Below are positions 34,201-46,200 of a stretch of DNA of 64,000 nt, piece after piece. The position numbers and the translations under genes are program-made. A model generated the notes under the pieces. The model worked only from the letters and a program-made list of their open reading frames with translations, was not told the DNA's origin and did not search any database. Position 1 is the stretch's first letter; each line of letters starts with the position of its first letter. The DNA is from Heterocephalus glaber (taxonomy: Eukaryota > Chordata > Mammalia > Rodentia > Bathyergidae): positions 13,990,863 through 14,054,862 of the forward strand of contig NW_004624784.1 of NCBI RefSeq assembly GCF_000247695.1. The letters are read 5' to 3'.

Positions 34201-37200
34201 ACACACCATTTCTTCACAGCTGATCTAAGAACTGGCCAAACCCCACTCCTGAGCCCCCTGCCTTTGGGATTGGAACATGCAAGGACGGCCAGTTTCAGGG
34301 AAGCAAATTCTGAAAGCCCTCTCCAGGGCTTCAGCATCCCTAACTGGGGCTTTGGCCATAATGCTATCTAGTTCCCCTCTAGTCCCAGAGAGAGCATGCA
34401 TCCACTCCAGGGTTTGGGTGCATGCAGGTGAGAAAATAGGGCAGAAAGGAGAGGCAGGGCAAAGTTTAAAGATGGCCCAGCCTTTACTCCATAGCCCCCA
34501 GTCCCATGGCTTCCATGGGTGACAGACTTCTCGCCCTGTGTGTGGTGAGCAGGATGAAGGGACCAATGCCCTCTCTTGTCTGGCCTTCCCAGCACATCAT
34601 TTAGCTCTTGAGAAAAGGGAGGGCCTGAGGCCACCATGGAATTCTTAAGCATTTCCTGTGGCCCCAGTGACCCCCCCTTCCCCAGCCAGAAGCCCACCCT
34701 GCCAAATATGTACCCTCCCACTCTCTTCTGACCCTAAACTCTCTGCCTCCCAGCACCCTCAGCTTTCTAGTCTGGCCTCGCCTGTTTCCTAAGCTTGGCA
34801 GCCAGAGGAGGGGTAGGCGGAGGCACAAAGGAATGGGTGTTCTTCTCCCTAGCCACCCCCTCCCCTGGGCTCCAGAAGCTGAGGGTTTCCTTGTCTCATC
34901 TCTAAAGCAAGGCACCAAGCCCAGCCCTGCCTGGCCCCACTCCGGACATTCTTGGGAGTGCGTTTCCTTGGAAACTGAGTGGCTCAGGGGTGCATATGCT
35001 ATCTCTGTGTGTCTGCATAACTGGAGTATGTTTATACATCTCCAGATATTCTTGGGATGCAGGGCTTGTACATCTCTGTTTGTTTGTGTCTTTCCTTGTG
35101 TTTATGGATTAGCATGTTCAAGTGGTTCGTGGGGGTGAAAGGGGGACTGAGGGAACCAAAATGTCTATGTGTACATCCTTCTGTGTATACTGGAACTCAC
35201 TGGACCTATGCCTACTTGTGGTCATGTATATAAGACCACTTAGGTGGGCATGGTGGCAATGGCTATAATCCCAGTACTCTTGGAGGCTGAGGGAGAAGGA
35301 TCACAAATTTGAGCCAAGCCTGGGTAACCTAATGACTTAGCAAGACTCTGTTTCAAAATTAAAAACTAAAAAAGGGGTCTGGGATGTAATTCAGTGCAAA
35401 GGCTCTAAATCTCCTGTGTTACAAAAAAAAAAAAAAAAAAAAAGGACCATCAGTTTTTCTGTCCTTTTCTTTGGGTTCTGGGGATCCAACTTGGGTCCTT
35501 GTGCTTGAGAGGCAGGCAGTGGCACCACTGAGCTAAATCCCTGGCCCCATTTTTTCTGTCTTATAGCCCTCATCTAGCCTTGTAGATGAGACCTTCCTCT
35601 TTGAAAAACAGAGGGATATCTTGGGAATAACAAAGCTGGCCAGGCCATGGAAGCATCATTCTGGGCATTGTGCCCAGCCATAGGCAACTTGGAGAGACAC
35701 AGTTATGACAGGCAGAGATGGCAGTGACAGGCTCTTCCAGCAGGAGTGTGCTTTAGCCGAGGCAGGGAGGAGGCTGGCAGAAAGCAGATGCCAACCTTTA
35801 GCCTAGAGCTATGAACATGGGAGCATGATGTGAGGGAGCCAGGGGGACCTTGGTTCCACTCCTGGACCCAGGCACTTGGCACAGCCCATGCTGCCCTCTT
35901 CTCTACAGAGCAAGGGGTGGGGCTGAGAATGGGACCGAGGAAACAAGGCCCAGTGGGTCCAGGCTGCCCCACCCTGGGACCACAGGCCAGACCACATGAA
36001 AGACTGGGGAGGGAACTAAGTAGGGGAGGCCTCAGAACGCCACATAGCTCAGGGCCCCAAGATGTCTAGACAGTTCCTATCCACTCTTGCCATGTGCTGC
36101 CAGCCCTTGGCTGTAAGTGTCCCTTACTTCCTAAGCCCCTCGGTGGTGGTGGGTGGAGACTGTGTGGGGCCAGAGGAGGAGGGTAGCTGGGGAGCCATGG
36201 TTTCTAGGTTATCCAGATGCCTCTCTTTGGGACCTAGGACACTGGGCCTCTCTTCTACCAGCAGTTGTCAGTTACTCCTATAAACTGGGAAGAAAGCCTC
36301 CAAGCTTACTCTGTACCCTAAGAAGATGATAAAGAGCTCAAATACTATAAAGCTCAGCTTCCCACTCCCTCGTGTCTGCCTCCTGCCGTTTCTCGCTAGC
36401 GGGATCACTCAGGCTGCCTGGGACTGTCCAGCTGGCCGTCATAGTTTCCAGACCGATGAATCATTCTTCCTGAGGAGGTTTTTTTTTTTTAAATTTTAAC
36501 GCTTCCCCTCATTTTGCGTTTGACCCCATATGGGTCTTCCTTTTTCTTTGGAAGGAAATGAGTTTTGTGGGCATATGTGAGTGAATGCACATGTGTGTGT
36601 GTGAGTGTGTATGTGTGTGTAGTATGGCAGTGTGAGTGGGTGGGAGTGTACTATTCAGCAAGGGTGGAAAATTTCCCTTATTATGTCTCTGTGGAGATTT
36701 TTTATTTCAGTCTTTTCAAGGGTGGAGAGAAAGGATAGCCGTTCCTGAGTGAGTGTTGGAGCTGGGGGATGAGTGTGTGAGAATATGTGTGTGTAAGAGA
36801 CACAGTGTGTATAATGAGGGTGCTTTTGTTACTCTTCAGTGTGAGCAGTGTCGGTGTGTGCCTCTGAGAGAAGGAATGTGGTGCATCCCTGAAGGTTCTG
36901 TGGCATCATTCCCCACATAGGAAGGGCACCTCTACCATCGTCCTACTCTAGAGGGCTCTGGGTGAGACCTATGCTAGAAGCACAGCTGGGTGTCGTGGTG
37001 GTGCACGCCGGTATTCCCAGCTTGAGGCTGGGGGGGGGGGCGCTGAGGCAGGATTGCCTCGAGTTCGAGGCCAACCTGTGCTACATAGTGAGTTCGAGGC
37101 CAGCCTGAGCTAGGTAACAAGACCCAGCCCCCCCCCCCCAAAGAAGCGCCTCCTGGCTCTTTATCCCCTACCTTCTTTTCTTTGTCTTTCTTTTCTTTCT

Positions 37201-40200
37201 TTTCTTTTTCGATACAGGGCTAAGAACTCAATATGTAGCCCAGGCTGGCCTCGAACTCGAGGCGATCCTCCTTCCTCAGCCTCCCGAGTGCTGGGATCAT
37301 AGGCGAGCTCCACCACGGCCGGGTCTCTGTATTTACCTCTTACTACTTGTTCCAGTGGCCCCTCCCTCAAACCTCTGTCCGCCCTGTCCCACTTTTCCTC
37401 CTGCTCCTGGAGCGGCATCCTCACGTCCGCCCCGCCCTCTCCATCCCGCTCCACACTCGTCTCCTCCATCACTTCCTCTTCCCCTCCTCCTCGCCTTTGT
37501 CCCTCCCTCCTGGCTCCCTTCCCCCGCCGCCGGTGGCCGGCCCGCCCCTCCCCGGGCACTGGCGGCTGCTGGCTGCTTGGCTCCTCGCTCAGGCCGGAGC
37601 CGGCGGCGCGGGAGGTCGGCCCGCCCCCTCAAAGGCCCAGGGCGGGCAGCGGACCTGCTGGGCCCGCGCTGGCGGGCGCGAGCGCTCCGGAGGTCCGGGG
37701 TCGGCGGTGAGTCCTCAGCCTCAGGCAGCCGGCGCGACCTGGGGAGGGTGGGCGCGAGGGAGGGGGATGGGGACCTTGGTCCCTTCCTGGGAGCCCAAGG
37801 CCGTGAGACTCGAGAGTGGTGCGCCCTGAATATTTCCGCGTGGGGGCCTGGGCTTGGAGACACTTCTCAGTGGTGCCGACCGCGTGTTTCCCAGCGCCGG
37901 GCAGTCCCCCTGAAGACCTGCCCCCTGAGGGGTTGAGGGTTTGGTTGGGATGAGGGGAGCCTGTGTTACGGCCAAGAGGGCTCTGTGATGGGAAGGGCGA
38001 AGACCCTCCCATCCTGTCCAGCCTCCCTCTGGCCAGTCCATTCTGGTTATGTGGCCAGCAGGCAGGGACTGCCCTCTGCGAAGGTGTGAGGACCTCTGTC
38101 TTTGAGTCCGTGCGTGTTTCTGCGTGAGTCTGTGTGTGATATTTCCCCTCCACAGCGCGCAGAGATAGGATCCGCCCTCTGCCCAGCTTTTTCTCTCCAG
38201 TTGTGCAGTTCCTCCACCTACCTGCGCGGGGCTGGACCCTGAGCCCCTCTGGGCATGGGGGCCAGAGACCATGATTTTGGCCGGATGGATTCTGGGTTGT
38301 GGTTCCGGAGAGCTTTGGCCCTTAAGGGTGTGAAGCCGGAGGGGGCAGAGAGGGGGCTTCCTTCCAGAAACGTGCTTGCCGGTCCTTGTGGGTGTTAGGG
38401 GCCAGAGCTGGGGCTGTGCCTGGGGCCCCTGAATTCAAATAGAAAGTTAATTTGGGCAGGAGCTGGGCTGCTCTCGGTCCTGCTGCTCTCCTGCCCGCTC
38501 TATTAATACAGCTCCTGCTCCGCTGCCTGGCATCACTATTTATAGCTGACAGGCGGCATGGCCACACCCCCTGTGTGGGAGAGGGATGGGGGCAGGGACC
38601 CCCATGGCTATAGAGGCCAGGGTGGAGGGTCCTAGATGCCCAGAACCTCCGTAGGTGGGTCTGGCACTGCTGGATGGATTCCATCAGACCCCCACCTCTT
38701 TTCCAGCCTGGTCTGTGAGGTCAGATTCCCCACCCCCCAGCTCCACCCACTCCCCTCTCAACCTGGGTTGAGTGGGTCTGTCTAGACCTTGCAAACTCAT
38801 CATTAATTAGGTTGTTAAATGGCTGAAAGGAAGGACAGGGGCCTGGCAGTGCTCTTCCTGAAACAGCTGTGGTTGTAATTAGGTGGACGGTGTGGTTGAC
38901 TATTATTTATTCTAGTTATGATTACTCTGAGATCAGCTCCTCTGATTGGTGGCTTGGCAGCACCACTATGGTTATTGGGATGGGCTTCTCAGCCTGCTAG
39001 CCCTAACCTCCACCCAGTGGCATTGCCCGAGGTCCTAGGAGTAGGCTCCTGAGCTTCTCAGTAGGGGGCCTGCCAGAGTACCCACGTGGCCTGGGATGCC
39101 CCATGCCCTTGCGGTCTGCCTGAGCTAAAGTGTCTCAGTGTCGAGGAATGTAGACTTCCCTGCCAGTCTTAACTCAGAATGGCATGAAGCTTGGGGCACC
39201 AAATGGCACCAGATTGGAAAGACAGAAGGCTGGGGCCAGTGGTGTGGACAGATTGGAGGGGTAGGTGGTAGCTTGGGGGCTTTGGCCTGTCCCAGCTTAG
39301 CAGGCTCCCTCCAGCGCCTGGCATGGGCAAGAAGCGGAATTCTGCCAGCCAGGGCTAGGCGCCTGTGGACACACCTGCCTCTGTGCACACTCCTGAGCCC
39401 CTGGCTATGTTTTCTGGCTCCCACTCACCCTCCCCCTTCCATGCACTCACTCTCCAGGCAGGACTGGGCTTGTGACTCCTGCCTGGGAATGTGCTTGGGT
39501 GAAGCTGAGCCCAGTGGCCTCGGATTGGCTAGATTTCCAGGGAGACCAGGGAGCACACAGAGGGTGCTTTACCAGAAGGAAAGAAAGAGGATAGTGGTTA
39601 CTCCCTGTACCACCAGAGAGGGTGGCAGCTTTCCTAAGGCCATGCAACAAAGAGTCGGGGATGGGCATGGTGGTGCACACCTGTAATCCTAGCACTTGGG
39701 AGGCTGAGGCAGGAGGATTACTGCGAGTTTGAGGCCAGCCTAGGCTACATAGTGAGTTCGAGACCAGTCTGAACTACATAGTGAGACTCTGTCTCTAAAA
39801 ACAAAAGAAAAAATTTCTGGGCCCCACACAAATCCATGTTTTTGCCTTGTTCCCTATTTCAGAGTTGTTTTACTATTTTATTTTATTTTATTTTATTTTC
39901 AGTACTTCTGAATTGAATCCAGGGGTGCTGTATCACTAAGCTGTCTCTAACGCTTTTCAAACAGGGTCTCACTAAGTTGTTCAGGTTGGCTTGGAAGTTA
40001 TGGAGATCCTCCTGCCTCAGTCACCTAAGTAGCTGAGATTAAAGTTGTATCTAACCACGCCTGGCTTCTCAGAGACTTTTTTGGTGTGACCCCAGAAACT
40101 GCTGCCTCTCAAACTAACCCTTCTTCTAAAGGGGCAATTAGAGGGATCATGGATACAGGTTGGGGTGGGGGCCCATGAGTGTCTGTGTTCTCGAAAGAAC

Positions 40201-43200
40201 TTTCTGCACTGATGGAGTACTTTCACACACACACTAAGCCTGCAAGGTCAGTGGTATCATTTCATTTTTCTGATGAGAAAATGAGAGTCAAAGGTGAAGT
40301 GACTTCACTCGAAGATCACACAGCTACTCAGAAGAGTTAGGAGGAGGATGCAGATCTTGGCACTTGCCCACCAGTGCTCTCTCCTCTCTGCCCTGGCTTT
40401 GGAGCCCTGGGGGGCCCATCTCAGGGACGGGCAGGGACAGGTGGGCACTGGGTGGACGCTGAGTGCAGGTGGGGATGGGTCTCCGGTGCTGTGGGCTGGG
40501 GTGGCTTCAGCTCTGACTGGCTCTTGCAAATGTTTGCTTTCTCTGCAGGCTGCATGTTATGCCTGGGTCAGTCCACCTTCCTCCGGTTTAACCATCCCGC
40601 TGAAGCCAAGTGGATGAAAAGCATGATTCCAGGGGGGGGCCGGGCCGCTGGGCCCCCCTATGGCCCTGGCTCTGGTAGGTACCCAGCTGAGGCATGGGGT
40701 GGGTAGGCAGAGCCCACTGGATAGTTCCCCTTGCCCACTGTGGGCACTCTTGGAGTGTTAGGGCAGGACAGTATCCATGGTCTGGGCCCACTGTCACCTG
40801 CCATGGGCTGGTGGCGAATACCAGGCCATGGGGCCACTGAGACACAAGGCAGTGCTGCTTGGCTGAAATTAGGGAATCATGTGCCTCGAGGGATAGAAGG
40901 TTCCTCCAGCCTGAACCCTACTGCTCTGGAAGATGTCATTCAGTGCCATCCTGGAGGGTGACCTGAACCTTCGGTTGAACTCCAGTAAACTCTGATGGAT
41001 ACCACCTGCTGGTGATCATGTCCTTGGGCCGTCCCTGGCCCTCAGACCATGTTATGCCTGTTGATGACTCAGAGGAGCAGCTGCAGCTTGTGTGTGAATT
41101 ATTGATCCCTCGAGGAGAATTGGTGATTGTTCTAGGAACCAGTACAGCTCCCCCCCACCCCCGCCAGCTGCCTAGGGTGTGGGGTGTAGTTCAGGAGGCT
41201 GCCAGCCTAGACTGGGCCCTGGCATTCAGATGGCTGTGGGGCGCAAGGTGCCAGTGTGGTGCTAGGGCAGGTGGATGCATGTCAGGTATACCTGGTGGGT
41301 GGTTTTCAGTGGCCTAAATGTACTCTCTGGGGCCCTGAAGAAGAGTGAATGGTCCTGGAATCACTAGTACTCATGGCAGTCCCTCTGTGCCCAGATAGTC
41401 CTCATTACTTTGGACCAAATCAGTCTTGCAAAGGCTCTTCTGTCCTCCAACCTTAGTATCTTGCAGTCCCCTGGAGGCTCAGAGGCTTGGAAGCCTGAGT
41501 TCTCAGTCCACTCCCTAGTTAATTTTACCCTGTCCCCGCCCCAGCATTGTCATGCCCTTCCTTGGCTGTTCCAGGATAGTGGTTCCAGGGATTCCAAACT
41601 CCTGGTTGGTTGACAAGGGCTGGGGCCCAGCAAAGGCAGGCTCTCGCTGGCCTGGCTTAATGGGATAATTGGAGGCACTGAGCTGCACCTAGTAGCGGGC
41701 CAGCTCTGCTTCCAGGAACCAGCCATTAGCCCTGGGTCCCTCCCCTGCCTCTGATTGGACAGAACAGTGCCACACACACCCCTGGCCCAGCCCTCAGGCT
41801 TTGTTTTTTTCCTTGGGCCTCTGGCTGGTGAGTTGGGAGGCTCTGAAGTCCTATTAGAATAGGAGGCCCTGGAGCTTCTGTCCAGCTCCACAGTAGGTTC
41901 CTATCTCATTTGCAGAATGCCCACCTGTCCTTCCTGAAAGAGAGGTATAGGAAGTTGGGGAAACCAAGGCGGGGAGGAGTCTGGGCTTGAGGTGAGTTGG
42001 CAACAACTGGGCTTGGAAGTTCTGACATTGTTGGTAAATCTGTCCTAAGTCATTAAATGTTAGAGGCAGGAGAGCCCTGCACATCGTCTTTTATAAGAGG
42101 AAACTGAGGGCAAGGGACTTGACCAAAGTTGCAGAGCAGGTCAGTGACAGAGATGTCCTAGCTTCTCCAGAGCCTTTGCAGCCCCACTGTGCTAGAAGAA
42201 GGTGGAATGCCCTCATTCTTGTGCATACATGGCGAAGCTTCTTTGCTTTCCCCTCAGGTGAATCAGAAAGTCTGGTGAATGGAAATCACGCCCCACAGCC
42301 TGCAACCCGGGAACCCTCAGCCTGTGCCAGCCACAGCTCCCTGGTGAGCTCAATTGAGAAGGACTTGCAAGAAATCATGGATTCACTGGTGCTAGAGGAG
42401 TCTGTAGCTGCTGGCAAGAAGCCTGCAGCAACCTCCCCGTTATCGCCGATGGCTAACGGTGGGCGATACCTGCTCTCCCCCGCAACCAGCCCTGGCGCTA
42501 TGTCTGTGGGTTCCAGCTATGAGAACACCTCTCCAGCCTTCTCTCCACTCTCCTCACCAGCCAGCAGTGGAAGCTGTGCCAGCCATTCACCCAGTGGGCA
42601 GGAGCCAGGACCTTCTGTGCCTCCGCTCGTGCCTGCTCGTTCCTCCAGCTACCATCTAGCCCTGCAGCCCCCACAGCCCCGTCCAAGTGGTGCCCGCTCC
42701 TCAGACAGCCCCCGGCTGGGTAGGAAAGGGGGTCATGAGAGGCCTACCAGCCCTGGTCTACGGGGTTTGCTGACTGACAGCCCTGCAGCCACTGTCTTGG
42801 CAGAGGCCCGTAGGGCCACTGAGAGCCCCCGGCTGGGTGGACAGCTGCCTGTGGTGGCTATTAGCCTGAGTGAATACTCAGCTTCTGGTGCCCGCAGCCA
42901 ACCCACCAGCATTCCTGGCAGTCCCAAGTTCCAGCCTCCAGTCCCTGCTCCCCGAAACAAGATTGGCACACTCCAGGATCGTCCTCCCAGCCCTTTCTGT
43001 GAGCCTCCAGGCACTGAGCGGGTATTGACAACCAGCCCCTCACGCCAACTGGTAGGGCGAACATTTTCAGATGGATCTTCCACTCGAACCCTACAGCCTC
43101 CTGAGAGCCCCCGCCTGGGCCGGCGGGGCCTGGACAGTATGCGAGAACTTCCTCCCTTGAGCCCATCTCTGTCCCGACGCACTCTCTCCCCACTGCCTGC

Positions 43201-46200
43201 CCGGACCACCCCAGATCCCAAGCTAACCAGGGAAGTGGCAGAGAGCCCAAGGCCCCGCCGCTGGGCTGCCCATGGAACCTCACCAGAGGACTTTTCCCTG
43301 ACACTCGGGGCTCGGGGCCGCAGGACACGGAGTCCCTCACCCACACTGGGGGAGTCCCTGGCACCCCGCAAGGGCAGCTTCAGTGGCAGGCTGAGCCCAG
43401 CCTATAGTCTGGGCTCTCTTACTGGGGCTTCGCCTCGCCAGAGCCCCCGGGCCCAGAGGAAGCTCTCTAGTGGGGATCTGCGGGTTCCTGTCATTCGGGA
43501 CCGGAAAAATAGCATCACAGAGATCAGTGACAATGAGGATGACCTCCTGGAGTACCACCGGCGGCAGCGCCAAGAGAGGCTGCGGGAGCAGGAGATGGAG
43601 AGGCTGGTGAGTAGATGCCAGGGAGGATGCCTCTGTCCAAGGCAGGGTCTGTGCCAGGACATGGGTAGGCCAGCTGGCGGAGCAGGAGGAGCCATTGGAC
43701 AGAGCCTGGGCCCCTCAAGCATTTCCACTTTCAGGGTATACCTGGTGACCAGTATCGCATGGTCCTGGTCCCCCAGAGGACTCTCACTCTCTCAGGCTTT
43801 ATTTTAAAGTCTTGCTCATTTTGCATGTATTCTACAACATAGCATTTGATATGTACAGATAAGTTTCACATTATTTATCTAAGCATAGTGAAGTTCTAGG
43901 AAAACATTGCACATTCAATTTGAGGAGCAGGTTGAAAGGATGAAAAGGCTGAGGCCCAGGAATGGAACTGGATTTGTCTAAGTCACACAACAAATTGTGA
44001 CAGAGCTGGAATTGGAACCCAAGACTCCGGTCTTTCTGTTTCTGTCTAAGGCTTGTTCTTTAGAAAAGCTCCTGGTCCTTGATTCTTCCTTCTCTTTGGC
44101 TTCTACAAATGAGTGGGAACTGTCCCCCCTGGTCCAGGCGGGATCATCTGGGTGTGTGGGTGGCAAGGAAGAGGGAAGGAACAGAGTGAGCAGCCTGTGT
44201 GGCCTGTGTGATTGTGACCATATGCATCTGCATGCATGCGTGTGGGTGTGTGCAGGGGCTGGGTGTGGCTCAGGGCAGCTGTCCTGGAGATGCCATCTGT
44301 GCTAGGTGGGGTCTGGGATTCCCCAGATAGTGTGGGGATCTCACAGCGCTCTGGATGGTGTACCCATGTTTGAGTCCCATACAGGAAGGATTCTGTCCTC
44401 CTGTGAGAGCAGAAGCACAGGGTTCTGGGGGCCCAGCAACCTGGGATTGGTTTGAGGAGGACCAGAATGGGGGAGGCTTGCCTGGAGACCTTTGGGGAGA
44501 GGCTGGCCAGTTCCGGTGAGGGTGTGGGACCATGTGCTGGGTAGGAGGCAGGTCCCCAGTCCTTCCCTTCCCTGTGACTTGGCCTCCCCTGAAATCTTGG
44601 CTGCCCTGGAGTCTCATCCTGAATGGGGCAGTGAGCCTGGCATAAGCAGTGTGCCAGGCCCAGCAGTCTCCAGCTCCTTCATTCAGGTTCCCTGCCCCCA
44701 TTCCCACACACAAATACACACCCACCACCAGCCCTGACCTGCCCCACCTGCCACTTTAAGTCTTGGCGGCTGCCCACTTTGCCCCTCCCACCTGAACCAG
44801 GCTGCTTATCTGGGTCCTAGGGTGAGGGCGGGGCACTGGCCCAGCCTCCTAGGTGCTGAGGCTTGGTTCCTGGACTTTTTGTTATGGAACTGGGTGAGCA
44901 GCCGAAGGGAAGCTGGGTAAGTGTTGAGACTGGGGCGTTTAAGGAGGTTGAGGGACCCCCAGGAGGTCATGAAGGTTCGGAGTCCGGGACTCAGGACTGG
45001 GGTATTATGAATGTGAGAGTGGCACCGAGACCAGGAACAGGATTGGGCCATTGGTCCTTCACTCGTAGGCCCCTGAGAGGTGACTGTTTCTGGGAGGGGT
45101 GTGTGTAGGGAGGCTGGATTCAGTGCCAGGGTCCTAGAGCACTTACTCCTGGACCTGGGCCTTCAGAGACTAGCAGCAGCCCTCTCTGCTGGTAAGGAGC
45201 CAAGGGCTGACTGCAGGAGACTTGGAGCTGAGGTAGGACAAGGAGTACTGTGACCCATGGCTGCTTCTTGTCCATGTGGGTCTGGACCCTGTGGGTTCAT
45301 GGGTCTGCCTCCCAGCCCTGTCTGACACTGTGGGTGCCCACCTGTCAGTATGTAGACTGTGTTTATCTGTGTGTGCATTTGTGCATGTCAGGGCTGGTGT
45401 CTGTATGTGTGCCTGCCTGTTGCTGCACGGCCAGTGCACATGTTGTGTCCACATGTACCTGTGTGTCAGACCAGTGTGCCCTTGTGCCTGTAGTCAGCAC
45501 GAGCCCCTGAGTTGATCTTTGGCTCATCATTAAGTCTGCCTACCTGTGTGTGTTCCATGTGTGTTTGGATGTGTCCTTGTGTGACGACAAGGAAACCCCA
45601 TCCTGGGACAGAATGAGAAGGGAAAGGAAACAGGAAGGTGGGAGGGACCGGCCACCTGGACAGATGGCACACAGCCTAGTTCCTCCACCACTTCTGGAGC
45701 ACCCTTCTTTGAGAGCACTCTGCCTTCCATAGATCTTGGGGTTGGGGTTCTCTTGACTTGGTTGCAAACCCCAAGCCTCTAGTGTCCTAGCTCGCCCTTC
45801 CAACAGGAAACAGCGTGGCTCTAGCTGCCCCAGGGCTGGCCCTTCTCCCACTCATACCCACTCTGTCTATCCTCCCCAGGAACGCCAGCGCCTGGAGACC
45901 ATCCTGAATCTGTGTGCTGAGTATAGCCGGGCTGATGGGGGACCTGAGGCCGGGGAGCTGCCCAGTATTGGGGAGGCCACTGCCGCATTGGTGCTGGCAG
46001 GCAAGAGGCCCTCACGAGGCCTTGCAGGGGCCGCTGTGTCCTCTGGGCGGGGCAGCGAGGAGCCTGGAGGTGCCACCCAACGCCTATGGGAGAGTGTGGA
46101 GCGCTCAGATGAGGAAAATCTGAAGGAGGAGTGCAGTAGTACAGAGAGCACCCAGCAGGAGGTGGGTGTACTGGCGGCAGGGTGAGGGGTGGGGCTGGGG

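Larger units (their letters stand above)
33137..40548 (+). other. PHLDB1: PHLDB1 intron with internal CpG island
   Basis: 7.4 kb. It holds B1-ID type dimers at about 33,462-33,650 and 35,245-35,425, an ID at 35,472-35,549 and TG-rich tracts at 36,580-36,625. There are B1s at about 36,985-37,325, the CpG island at 37,440-37,800 and a motif-rich segment at 38,430-38,960. A B1 lies at about 39,657-39,810, an ATTTT repeat with an antisense old dimer at 39,875-40,070, and MIR-like sequence at 40,240-40,345. No extra coding exon is convincing. Confidence 0.6.

Noticed and set aside
37347..37936. Open frames of 160-193 codons around the internal CpG island
   Set aside because: They are GC-rich by-products overlapping a B1 and a probable noncoding first exon. 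No recognisable protein.
42119..42257. Start of PHLDB1 at an ATG upstream of the large exon
   Set aside because: This part overlaps a MIR-like fragment, and the acceptor at 42,257/42,258 joins in phase with the preceding FHA exon.
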